In this document: positions 54,936-62,631 of the stretch, in pieces | Position numbering within the stretch: position 1 is the stretch's first letter | How the letters are laid out: the number at the start of each line of letters is the position of its first letter | Origin: Planctomycetaceae bacterium | Lineage (GTDB): Bacteria; Planctomycetota; Planctomycetia; Pirellulales; Lacipirellulaceae | Length of the DNA: 64,000 bases | NCBI GenBank assembly: GCA_003233055.1 | Contig: QIKP01000058.1 | Span: 1-64,000, forward strand | Direction: 5' to 3' | Translations under genes and position numbers: made by a program | Notes under the pieces: generated by a model | Seen by the model: the letters and a program-made list of their open reading frames with translations, nothing else | Told to the model about the DNA's origin: nothing | Database searches by the model: none

Positions 54936-56114
54936 TCAGTTGCTGCGGGATCGTTGGAATCGATCCTGCGTCTGTCGGTAGACTTTTGAAATCGGATGGC
55001 CAGTTTTTTCTGCCGCTTGCCGGCAACTCTCGTACTCCGGCGAAAACCGCTCGGTTCCGTCGGGAAGCATCGCTACCACGCCTCGCATTTCTCCGAACGG
55101 GGTCTCTACCTTTACCGATCGGCGAGGGAGAACGCGCCGCTCGACCGTTTGTCTCCGGAGGCCAAGCGTTGTCGTCTCGCGGAAGATGATTTCCTCCAGC
55201 CGATCCGCCTTGTCAGGCGGACATTGCACGGTGAGCAGCACGCCGGGACGGCCTTTTTTCATTTGCGTCGGTGTGAGCGTTACGTCGAGCGCTCCCGCTT
55301 TCCACAACTGATCAGCGCAGTAGCCGATCTGTTCGCCTGGGGTATCGTCGAGGTTGGTTTCGAGCAGGACGATACGGTCCGTTTGGACGAAGGAGTCTTC
55401 GCTAACCTCCCCGGCGACAAGTCGCAGCACGTTTGCATGCTCCATGTCGCGCTGCCCCGCGCCGATTCCGATCGTCTCGATCGTCATCGCGGGAAGCGGT
55501 CCAAATTCGCAAGCCATCTCCGCGACAATCGCCGCACCGGTCGGCGTGGTGAGTTCTCCCTCGGGCGCGAAGCTCGCGAGTGGGATCCCCTTGAGCAGTT
55601 GGGCCGTCGCTGGGGCAGGAATCGCGCAGCGGCCATGGGCGATGTGGATAAATCCGGTCCCTGTCGGTATCGGGGAAGCCACCACTTTATCGACACGCAA
55701 CAGGTCCCAGCCAATCGCCGATCCAACGATGTCGGCAATCGAATCGACCGCCCCAACTTCGTGGAAGTGGACCTTTTCGATCGTCGTGCCGTGGACTTTT
55801 GCCTCCGCTGTGGCAAGGCGACCGAAAATTGCGGTGGCTAGGGCGCGTTGCTCCGGCGAGAGCCTGCTACCCTCAATCATGGCGGTGATGTGGTGCAGGT
55901 GCCGATGGGCATGTTCCGGCGCATGCTCGACGACAACCTGCGTCGCTCGAAAACCGCACTTCTTGACTTCGGCCGCAACCAACTTGCAACTTGGCAACCC
56001 GAGCGAATCGATGCCCTCCTGAATCTCTGCGAGAGGAACCCCCGCATCGACCAGTGCGCCGAGCATCATATCGCCGCTAATTCCACTCGCGCAGTCGAGG
56101 TAGGCAATTCGCAT
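54936..56114 (-). CDS. larC: LarC-like nickel-pincer cofactor biosynthesis protein (DUF111)
   Basis: The 392-residue protein matches the LarC/DUF111 family: MRIAYLDCASGISGDMMLGALVDAG at the N terminus, HEVGAVDSIADIVGSA in the middle and TNLDDTPGEQIGYCADQLWKAGALDVTLTPTQMKKGRPG in the C domain (each recognised in part). LarC inserts nickel into the pyridinium-dithiocarboxylate pincer cofactor. LarB, LarE and a LarA lactate racemase are not near, so the target enzyme must be elsewhere. The start is ATG 56114. Confidence 0.88.
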   Translation of the reverse strand: MRIAYLDCASGISGDMMLGALVDAGVPLAEIQEGIDSLGLPSCKLVAAEVKKCGFRATQVVVEHAPEHAHRHLHHITAMIEGSRLSPEQRALATAIFGRLATAEAKVHGTTIEKVHFHEVGAVDSIADIVGSAIGWDLLRVDKVVASPIPTGTGFIHIAHGRCAIPAPATAQLLKGIPLASFAPEGELTTPTGAAIVAEMACEFGPLPAMTIETIGIGAGQRDMEHANVLRLVAGEVSEDSFVQTDRIVLLETNLDDTPGEQIGYCADQLWKAGALDVTLTPTQMKKGRPGVLLTVQCPPDKADRLEEIIFRETTTLGLRRQTVERRVLPRRSVKVETPFGEMRGVVAMLPDGTERFSPEYESCRQAAEKTGHPISKVYRQTQDRFQRSRSN

Positions 56115-56322
56115 GAGGGGGTGTCTGCTAGCAGTCAAGGGATTCGGCTTCGCTGGTCATTGTAGGGGAATAGGGCCACTCGTGTAAAAGGCATCTGGGA
56201 GCGACATTGACTCCGTGGCCCATTTTTTCTAGCCTCGGCCCCGCCCTCATTGTCGAGAATCCTTCCCCCCGACGGACCGCGTGGCAGTTCGCCCACCGAA
56301 GTCTCGATGATCGAACGAACGC

Positions 56323-57297
56323 ATGGCCAGACTCACCCCATCCCGACCTGTCGCCTCCCAGCCGCGGATTCCAAGCCGAATCCGGGTGCTCTACGTGACC
56401 ACGCTCCACCGAACGGGAAGCTGGCTCGCCGAGGCGTTTGCGGCCGATAGCGCCGCCATCGTGACCCTGCGCGAGACCGTTGGCGCGACCGCGGGCTTTG
56501 CGCTATTGCGAGAAGAGGTGTTTGACGCGGTATTGGTGAGCCACGAGCCTGGGATTCTCGATTCGCTCGAATTCGTGGAGGGCCTACGAACAGGGGGACA
56601 GGAGGAGCCGATCATCGTACTCGGGAGCGAGTCGCCCGAACACTTCGAGTCGCTCGCCTACGAAGTCGGTGCCGACGCTTACTGCTCGATCGAACAAACC
56701 ACCACCCGATCGTTGCTGTGGGAATTCGCCCGGGCCATCCGCCGTTTCGAGTTGGTGCGAGAAAATCGCCGACTGATCGAGGCCGAACGGCAACGGCTGG
56801 TGAGCGAACGGACCGAAGCGGAGCGACTACTCAACGAACAAAGGGCGCTGCTGGCCGACCTCGAAGCAATCGACTCGGGCGAGGCTCCTTGTGGGGAAGG
56901 CTCGCGTCGCCGCTCCCCGGGGCCGTCCCTCGTCGGATCGCCCCTGGTCGAACACTATCGCGACCTGCTGCAAACCTACGTAGTGATGGGGTCCGGGAAC
57001 CTGACGGACGAAATGACGAGGCTAGCCGACGTGCTGGTGGCGGCGGGTGCCAGCGCGCAACAGGCAATGCAAATCCATGTCGAGGCGCTTGAGGGAATGA
57101 TTCACGGGCTAGGACGTCGCAGTGCCCGGCATGTGATGAACCGGGCGGACCTGCTAGGACTTGAGGTGATGGTCCATCTGGCCGATGGTTATCGCCAGCA
57201 GCTTCAAGAGCAGCGATTCCCTGCCCAGCAGCAGTTGTTACCTGGCATTGCCCCGGCGGACATCTATGCCAGTCCTCGGCTGCCGCTTGTGGCCTAG
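56323..57297 (+). CDS. pseudo-receiver plus KaiA/RsbU-type helical domain protein
   Basis: The 324-residue protein has three parts. Residues about 19-142 fold like a response-regulator receiver, but the acidic pair after beta1 is TT (VLYVTTL), the phosphoacceptor Asp is Ser73 (AVLVSHEP), and the beta5 Lys is gone (AYCSIEQ), so it is unlikely to be phosphorylated. Residues about 143-182 form a charged coiled coil (ENRRLIEAERQRLVSERTEAERLL). Residues about 206-297 form a helical domain with the order YRDLLQTYVV, AQQAMQIHVEALEGMI and GLEVMVHLADGYRQQ, similar to the C-terminal bundles of KaiA and RsbU. KaiA has the same layout: an inactive receiver, a linker, then this bundle. No kaiB or kaiC is in the window. 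The homology is inferred by eye. Confidence 0.6.
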   Translation: MARLTPSRPVASQPRIPSRIRVLYVTTLHRTGSWLAEAFAADSAAIVTLRETVGATAGFALLREEVFDAVLVSHEPGILDSLEFVEGLRTGGQEEPIIVLGSESPEHFESLAYEVGADAYCSIEQTTTRSLLWEFARAIRRFELVRENRRLIEAERQRLVSERTEAERLLNEQRALLADLEAIDSGEAPCGEGSRRRSPGPSLVGSPLVEHYRDLLQTYVVMGSGNLTDEMTRLADVLVAAGASAQQAMQIHVEALEGMIHGLGRRSARHVMNRADLLGLEVMVHLADGYRQQLQEQRFPAQQQLLPGIAPADIYASPRLPLVA

Positions 57298-57355
57298 CAT
57301 TCGATGGGGGAGAATTTGATGGAATCCCGTTCTCCCCGGTCCTGAATTTTCCACC

Positions 57356-57718
57356 ATGCCTGCCAACGACCACACCACAACCGTCGCTGAATTGCGAGAT
57401 CTTGTCGACGCCTTCGTCCGGGAACGAGATTGGTCGCAGTTTCATTCGCCGAAGAATCTATCGATGGCTCTGTCGATCGAGGCGGGGGAATTGATGGAGC
57501 ACTTTCAGTGGCTAGAAGTAGCCTCGTCTCGCGAGGTTGCCACGCAATCGGAGAAACTGGGGCCCATCGCGGAAGAACTTGCCGATGTGCTGGCCTACAC
57601 CTTAGCCATGGCTAACTCGCTTGGCGTCGACCTGAGCGAATCACTGAGGGCGAAGATGGTGAAGAACGCCCGCAAGTATCCGGCCGAGGAGTTTCGCGGT
57701 CGGCCTGGGAACGAGTAA
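57356..57718 (+). CDS. MazG-like nucleotide pyrophosphohydrolase
   Basis: The 120-residue all-helical protein has the NTP-PPase motif EAGELMEHFQWLE, then EELADVLAYTLAMANSLGVDL and the end signature KMVKNARKYPAEEFRG, resembling RS21-C6/dCTP pyrophosphatase-type enzymes that clean up non-canonical or excess dNTPs. The Mg-binding EExxE...ExxD arrangement is intact. It lies 58 bases after the KaiA-like gene and 3 bases before the ATP-grasp gene, so an operon is likely. Confidence 0.88.
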   Translation: MPANDHTTTVAELRDLVDAFVRERDWSQFHSPKNLSMALSIEAGELMEHFQWLEVASSREVATQSEKLGPIAEELADVLAYTLAMANSLGVDLSESLRAKMVKNARKYPAEEFRGRPGNE

Positions 57719-57721
57719 GCC

Positions 57722-58807
57722 ATGCGCGTGGCAATTATTGGCGCGAGCGCGCGGGCGGCTGCCTTCTCGGCAATCGATGCCGGGTGGGAGGTCGTCACCG
57801 CCGATCTGTTTGCCGATGCCGACCTCGCCGCCCGGTGCGATGCCACACGAATCGCCTGCTGGCCCGACGAATTTGAGCAGTGGTTTCACCAGCAACAGGT
57901 CGACGGCTGGCTCTACACCGGCGGACTGGAAAATTACCCGGAGCTGGTTGATCGGCTCGCGGGTGCCGGCTCGCTCTGGGGGAACCGAGGCGAAGTATTG
58001 CGCCGCGTCCGTTCGCCCCTCGCGTTGGCGCCGTTGCTCGCGGCAGCCGGCTCTCCGGTCCCAGAGACCCACGCAGCGGCCCTTTCGCTGTCGCCCGCCC
58101 GCAAGTGGCTCGCCAAGTCGCCCACCAGCGCAGGGGGTTTGGGAGTCACCGAATGGAGCTCCGATGCGGTCTACGACGATCCGACGTACTATCAGCAACG
58201 AATCGACGGACGATCGATCTCGGCTGCGTTCGTTGCCGCAGCGGGGCAATCGGTGCTGCTTGGCGTCACCGAGCAGCTCGTCGGTCGCGACTGGACCAGG
58301 GCGGGCCAATTTCAATATGCCGGCTCGATCGGCCCCTTGGACTTGGAGGCGACGACGCTCGTCAAGATTCGCCGAGCAGGCGAGACGCTGGCCAAGCAGG
58401 CTCCGATCGTCGGGCTTTTTGGCATCGACTTCGTTATCGATGCGGCGGGCACCGCCTGGCTCGTGGATGTGAATCCGCGATACACGGCCTCCATGGAGAT
58501 CGTCGAACGGATCAGCGGGGAAACTATGATGGCGATGCACCTAGCCGCTTGCCAACGTGGTCGCTTGCCAGATTCCCCCCAACCCCCGGATCGAGTCTAC
58601 TACGGCAAAGCCTATTTGTTTGCCCGTGAAGAGGCGACGATCGGCCTGCTCGATACTCGTCACTTAGCGGACATCCCTGTCGTCGGAACAATAGTCGCAA
58701 AGCACGCGCCGGTTGCAACGGTGTTTGCCAAGGCAACTCGAGCAAGCGACGTAGAAAAAATACTCCAGCAACGTTTGCAATCGTTAGAAAAAAGTGTTTT
58801 CTCTTAG
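57722..58807 (+). CDS. ATP-grasp domain protein
   Basis: The 361-residue protein has an N-terminal Rossmann-like domain (MRVAIIGASARAAAFSAIDAGWEV) and an ATP-grasp domain: the Lys-containing strand KWLAKSPTSAGGLGV, the QQRIDGRSISAAFVA segment, and the Mg-binding GIDFVIDAAGTAWLVDVNPRYTASME. It should activate a carboxylate and join it to an amine or similar acceptor, but neither is known. Similar proteins occur near C1-carrier genes in planctomycetes and methylotrophs; that link is weak here. It is only 3 bases from the MazG-like gene. Confidence 0.82.
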   Translation: MRVAIIGASARAAAFSAIDAGWEVVTADLFADADLAARCDATRIACWPDEFEQWFHQQQVDGWLYTGGLENYPELVDRLAGAGSLWGNRGEVLRRVRSPLALAPLLAAAGSPVPETHAAALSLSPARKWLAKSPTSAGGLGVTEWSSDAVYDDPTYYQQRIDGRSISAAFVAAAGQSVLLGVTEQLVGRDWTRAGQFQYAGSIGPLDLEATTLVKIRRAGETLAKQAPIVGLFGIDFVIDAAGTAWLVDVNPRYTASMEIVERISGETMMAMHLAACQRGRLPDSPQPPDRVYYGKAYLFAREEATIGLLDTRHLADIPVVGTIVAKHAPVATVFAKATRASDVEKILQQRLQSLEKSVFS

Positions 58808-58813
58808 GGATTC

Positions 58814-58887
58814 CCGACGAGGCGTAGCTCGTCGGCTATTCGATGGCATCCGACTTCTAACCTAGCCGACGAGCTACGCCTCGTCGG
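58814..58887. repeat. dispersed CGACGAG palindromic repeat, copy 5 (paired, inverted)
   Basis: Two perfect 25-base inverted arms (58814-58838, 58863-58887) surround a 24-base loop. Each arm is itself a hairpin, CCGACGAG with CTCGTCGG. This is the most intact copy in the window, between the ATP-grasp and phosphoesterase genes. Confidence 0.85.
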
Positions 58888-58909
58888 AAACCCCCTGGGG
58901 GAAACTCTC

Positions 58910-59392
58910 ATGCGCATTGGCGTCGTCAGCGACACCCACGGACAAGTCGACCAAACCCGCCCCGCGATTCGGATGCTTGAAAGTCTGGAGGTCGAAAGGG
59001 TGTTGCATTGTGGCGATATCGGGTCGCCCGAGGTCGTGGAACTGTTTGCACCCTGGCCAACGCATTTCGTGTTTGGCAACTGCGACTACGACCATGCGTT
59101 ATTGGCGAACGCCATGGAAGATGGTGGACAACATTGCCACGGTACGTTCGGGGACCTGGAATTCTCTGGCGTCCGAATCGCCCTGCTGCATAGCCACGAG
59201 AGGCAGAAATTTCGAGAAGCGATCGACAACCCGGAGTACGACATCGTTTGCTACGGGCATACCCACATTGCAGCCTGCGACGAGCAAGAGGGAAAAATCG
59301 TCCTTAACCCGGGTGCCCTCTACCGGGCGAACCAACACTCGATCGCTCTCTTGGAATTGCCCGAGTGCGTCGCAACGATCGTTGAACTGTAG
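58910..59392 (+). CDS. YfcE/MJ0936-type metallophosphoesterase
   Basis: The 160-residue protein carries the calcineurin-like phosphoesterase motifs SDTHGQ, CGDIGS, GNCDYD, LHSHE (in place of the usual GH), GHTHIA and LNPGAL. Such enzymes hydrolyse phosphodiesters with Mn or Ni; the natural substrate is unclear. A 23-base gap separates it from a palindromic repeat, so it may be read separately from the upstream cluster. Confidence 0.9.
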   Translation: MRIGVVSDTHGQVDQTRPAIRMLESLEVERVLHCGDIGSPEVVELFAPWPTHFVFGNCDYDHALLANAMEDGGQHCHGTFGDLEFSGVRIALLHSHERQKFREAIDNPEYDIVCYGHTHIAACDEQEGKIVLNPGALYRANQHSIALLELPECVATIVEL

Positions 59393-59400
59393 CTGACCGG

Positions 59401-59919
59401 CTACTGAGCGAGAACTTTGCCTGGCTCCACGTCGGCCTTGCCTGGCACCGCCCACCGGGAGTAGGTTTTGGCGGTGCGGTTGTACTCGGTGGCAAAAGCG
59501 TCGGCATCTTCGGGGGTGAATTTGTAGTCGATCGTTCGCTGGAACTTTTTCACCTCGTAGACATGAACCACGTAGTTCGTTTCTGGTTCCGTTCGACCGT
59601 ATTCATCGCCTTCCGTTTCCCCATCGCCCGTCGCCGGCTCTTGGCTCTTGTCGCCCACCTTCTTCTCGGCGTCCACTCCTTCCGTAGAAGGAACGGTCTC
59701 TTCCTCCTCCTGCTGCTCAACGGTCTCTTCCTTGGCCCGGGGGGTCGGGGCTTTTTTCTTCTTCCGCGCGGGCTTCTTGGCTCCGGCAGTCTTTCGTTTG
59801 ACGCTCTTCTTTGGCTTCTCCTCTACCGCCTCCTCCGCAGGCTCGGCCTCCGCAGACTCCTCATCGTCAACGAACTCGTATTCGCCATCGTACAGGTCGT
59901 CGGTTTCTTCAGCGGGCAT
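59401..59919 (-). CDS. acidic/lysine-rich low-complexity protein, unknown function
   Basis: The 172-residue product starts with an acidic run (AEETDDLYDGEYEFVDDEES), then alternates Lys-rich (KKPARKKKKAPTPRAK) and Glu-rich stretches up to about 110. The last 60 residues are more normal (NYVVHVYEVKKFQRTIDYKFTPEDADAFATEY). The Lys/Pro/Ala segment resembles histone-H1-like tails, but the C-terminal part is not a DNA-binding domain that can be named. ATG 59919 was chosen because the upstream frame (60012) is not protein-like. Confidence 0.65.
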   Translation of the reverse strand: MPAEETDDLYDGEYEFVDDEESAEAEPAEEAVEEKPKKSVKRKTAGAKKPARKKKKAPTPRAKEETVEQQEEEETVPSTEGVDAEKKVGDKSQEPATGDGETEGDEYGRTEPETNYVVHVYEVKKFQRTIDYKFTPEDADAFATEYNRTAKTYSRWAVPGKADVEPGKVLAQ

Positions 59920-60062
59920 GGTTGCAGTTGGGGGGGAAGGGATCGGTCTTGTGAGTTGGCCAGAAGCCACGAGTATCCCAATCGCCGTAGCCCCCGTCAA
60001 CGGCGTGGCCAATAGCTGGGCGAGGCAGGGGAGGAAAAAACCGCCTGGTAGGGCGAAAATCC

Positions 60063-61802
60063 CTACCGCAGGGCGACTTGGCCACGGGCCGTTTCGATCG
60101 CTTTTTCCAGGGCGGCGTCGGAAGTGGCCCTGCCCCGGAAGCCGGTCGCGTGCGTCCCTGGAGGAGTCGCCGAATCGCGGACCACGATATTGGGTACCAC
60201 GCCGTGGTTGCTGATCGGCTGTCCGCTGGGGGAGTAGAACTTGGCCGTCGTCAAGCGAATACCCGCTCCAGCGTAACCAAGCGGAAAGATCCCTTGCACG
60301 GAGCCTTTGCCAAACGACCTCTGCCCGACGACGGTGCCACGACGGTTGTCGTGAATGGCGGCGGCAAAAATCTCGCTCGCACTCGCACTCTGGTCGTCGA
60401 TCAACACGACCAGCGGCACACGCCAGGTGCCGGCGCGATGGGCCCGATAGTCAAAGTCTTCTCCCGAGCTTCGCCCCCGTGTCGAGACGATTCGTCCCTG
60501 GGAGACAAACTTGTCGGCCAACTCGACGCTGGAGGTAAGCAGTCCACCAGGGTTGCCTCGGAGGTCGATCACCAAAGTTCGCATCCCTTTTTCGTGGAGG
60601 TCCCAAAGCGATTTTTCCAGATCGCTGGCAGTTGTTTTCTGGAAGACAGGGATTTTCACGTAGGCAATACCGTAGGCAGCATCAAGGATACCGACATCCT
60701 CCAAGCTGGGAACGTCGACATGCTCCCGGCGAATGCGAACCTCCCAGGGCTCACGTTGTGCTGGGGTCGTGTCGGCTGCCAGGGTGATGGTATTGGGTTT
60801 TGCAAAGGTGCGGGGAGGAACAATCCTCACCCGAACATAGGTCCCTTCTTCGCCCGTCAGCAGCGCTGCCGCTTCGTCCGTCGACATGCGGGCGATCGAC
60901 CTTCCATCGATATCGGTAATCACGTCGCCCGACTCGATTTTCGCTCTTTCCGCAGGACTTTCAGGGATAACGTGGATGATCTCGAGGCCGCTGTCTGCCG
61001 CCTTGAGTTCCACGCCCAACCCTACAAAGTTGCCTTCGATTTGCGAGTAAATATCTTTGAGCTGAATACCTGTCAGGAAGGAGGAGTAACGATCGAGCCC
61101 ACCAGCGGCAGCGGCGGTAAATTCCAGGGCAGTAGCGGTGGGGCGGAGGCCAACCTGCTGGGCGGCGATGCGGCCAACCTGCTGGGCGACCGCGGCTACC
61201 TCTTGCCGGCTGCGGAATTCACGGTTCCGCAGTGGCTGATAGATGGCTTGTCGAAGCTGGGCAAGTCGCTGCTTACTGGCTCGAACTCCATTGTGGCGAA
61301 GAAACGCAGTCTTCGTAAGCGCCACGTCCACCGCCGCCACCCCCCGTTCGGCAAGCGACTGCCAGGGAGGATCGACCACGTAATGGGAATCGACTTTTAG
61401 CAGCAATTCGGTGTACAGATCGAACGCCTGCTGCTCGCTAAGCTGACGGACCGATTCGAGAAAACTCTTATCGGTGTACCGGCGTTCGACGCCGTAGTGC
61501 ATCCTGGCAACACCAAACCGTTTTTGAAGTTGGCGATCGTCAGGGTGCTTTCGGACCGCCTCTTCGTAAAGCGTTAGGGCGTCACCCCAACGATGCTGTC
61601 CTTCGAGCGAGAGCCCCTCACTCAGCAGTCGGCGGACCACCTGGGGTGTCGCTTCCGCCGCGATGGTGATCTCTTCGCTCTGGGCTTGGCACGGAGTCCA
61701 AACTCCCAAGGCCATGGAGCCTAGCGGTAACACCAGCAACGAAGTGGCCGCCCATTCTCGCAGGGACTTCCCTAAATTCTGAAGCATACTGTTTCGTTCC
61801 AT
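60063..61802 (-). CDS. C-terminal processing protease (S41 family)
   Basis: The 579-residue exported protease has a hydrophobic N-terminal signal (LLVLPLGSMALGVW), a TPR-like helix pair (WGDALTLYEEAVRKHPDD), a PDZ domain (about 280-360; IEGNFVGLGVELKAADSGLEIIHVIPESPAE) and the S41 catalytic core with Ser in DDQSASASEIFAAAI and Lys in GQRSFGKGSVQ. These enzymes cleave C termini of misfolded or precursor proteins. The internal ATG 61787 is an equally good start. It faces a long non-coding region. Confidence 0.92.
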   Translation of the reverse strand: MERNSMLQNLGKSLREWAATSLLVLPLGSMALGVWTPCQAQSEEITIAAEATPQVVRRLLSEGLSLEGQHRWGDALTLYEEAVRKHPDDRQLQKRFGVARMHYGVERRYTDKSFLESVRQLSEQQAFDLYTELLLKVDSHYVVDPPWQSLAERGVAAVDVALTKTAFLRHNGVRASKQRLAQLRQAIYQPLRNREFRSRQEVAAVAQQVGRIAAQQVGLRPTATALEFTAAAAGGLDRYSSFLTGIQLKDIYSQIEGNFVGLGVELKAADSGLEIIHVIPESPAERAKIESGDVITDIDGRSIARMSTDEAAALLTGEEGTYVRVRIVPPRTFAKPNTITLAADTTPAQREPWEVRIRREHVDVPSLEDVGILDAAYGIAYVKIPVFQKTTASDLEKSLWDLHEKGMRTLVIDLRGNPGGLLTSSVELADKFVSQGRIVSTRGRSSGEDFDYRAHRAGTWRVPLVVLIDDQSASASEIFAAAIHDNRRGTVVGQRSFGKGSVQGIFPLGYAGAGIRLTTAKFYSPSGQPISNHGVVPNIVVRDSATPPGTHATGFRGRATSDAALEKAIETARGQVALR

Positions 61803-62631
61803 CTTGTCGCAGGAGGGGGCGCGGCCGATTCAGCGGCCTTGCTGCACGGGGGGGAGGGAGGGCGTGCAAGGCGCGAAGACCAAGGGCACAAGCGAATATA
61901 GGCCACGATTGGGGGTAGGTCAAAAAACCTGGCCCCTTTTTTAGTAGGCTTTTTCCAACGCCTTGCCGCGCGACCGGTAAAGACCCCGTAGGGCACAGAA
62001 CCGCACCGCGAGTCGCACCGAAATCGACGCCGGTGCTTGTTATCGCGGTTGCACTGCTTGGCGCGCTAGTGCCCGATGCCTCCTCTGCGGGTTTCCCAAA
62101 AACCTGGGGGAGAGGCATCGTGCCATGAGAAGGGCCAGGACGTCGTGCTCCCAGCCAATCGCCCACCACGAAATCCATTGTCCGTGGTGTTGCTGTTGTC
62201 TACGCAGTGTCGGAAGCAAAGGTTCGCGAAACGCCGGAAGAGCTAAGGAAAGGAGGAACGCTCCTTTCCGCTCATCTTCACTAACCGGATTCGCGTCGAT
62301 TCGTCTGATTCGCGATTGCTACTTCGGGCTGCGAACGGTTACAGAAGCCCACCCCAAAAAAACAGCCGCCCCTTTCGGCGTCTATTGGCCAACGGCTTGG
62401 GAGGGGGGATTCGCGATTGGCCGCGCGTTGAAAGGGGCGACTTGAAGTGCTATCGTAGGACTCGCCAAGGCCGATCACTTGTTGGGGGAAGAACATCCGA
62501 ATCGGCATAAGACGACCTCTCTCGCTCTGTTAGTTGGATACGCAGGCCGTGCCAACTGGTTCACGGTATTCGCTGAAAAATCCCCCTCCCTGAAAAACCT
62601 TTCTCTTTTGACTTTCGACAAGGACCGCCAA
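61803..62631. other. 829-base region between the protease and purH
   Basis: No gene is supported. It includes a hairpin (62075-62119) and an area near 62270-62330 (fragments such as TTCACTAACCGGATTCGCG) that resembles decayed interspersed repeats like those near 49.3 kb. The promoter of purH should be in the last 100 bases. Confidence 0.5.
62075..62119. other. inverted repeat in the pre-purH region
   Basis: GATGCCTC (62075-62082) and GAGGCATC (62112-62119) enclose a 29-base C/G-rich interior that can pair further. It could be an RNA hairpin or a relic; no poly-T follows. Confidence 0.35.

Noticed and set aside
62125-62445. A 106-residue open frame before purH
   Set aside because: It has many Cys/Arg/Ser residues, no RBS and overlaps repeat-like DNA; composition resembles a shadow frame.
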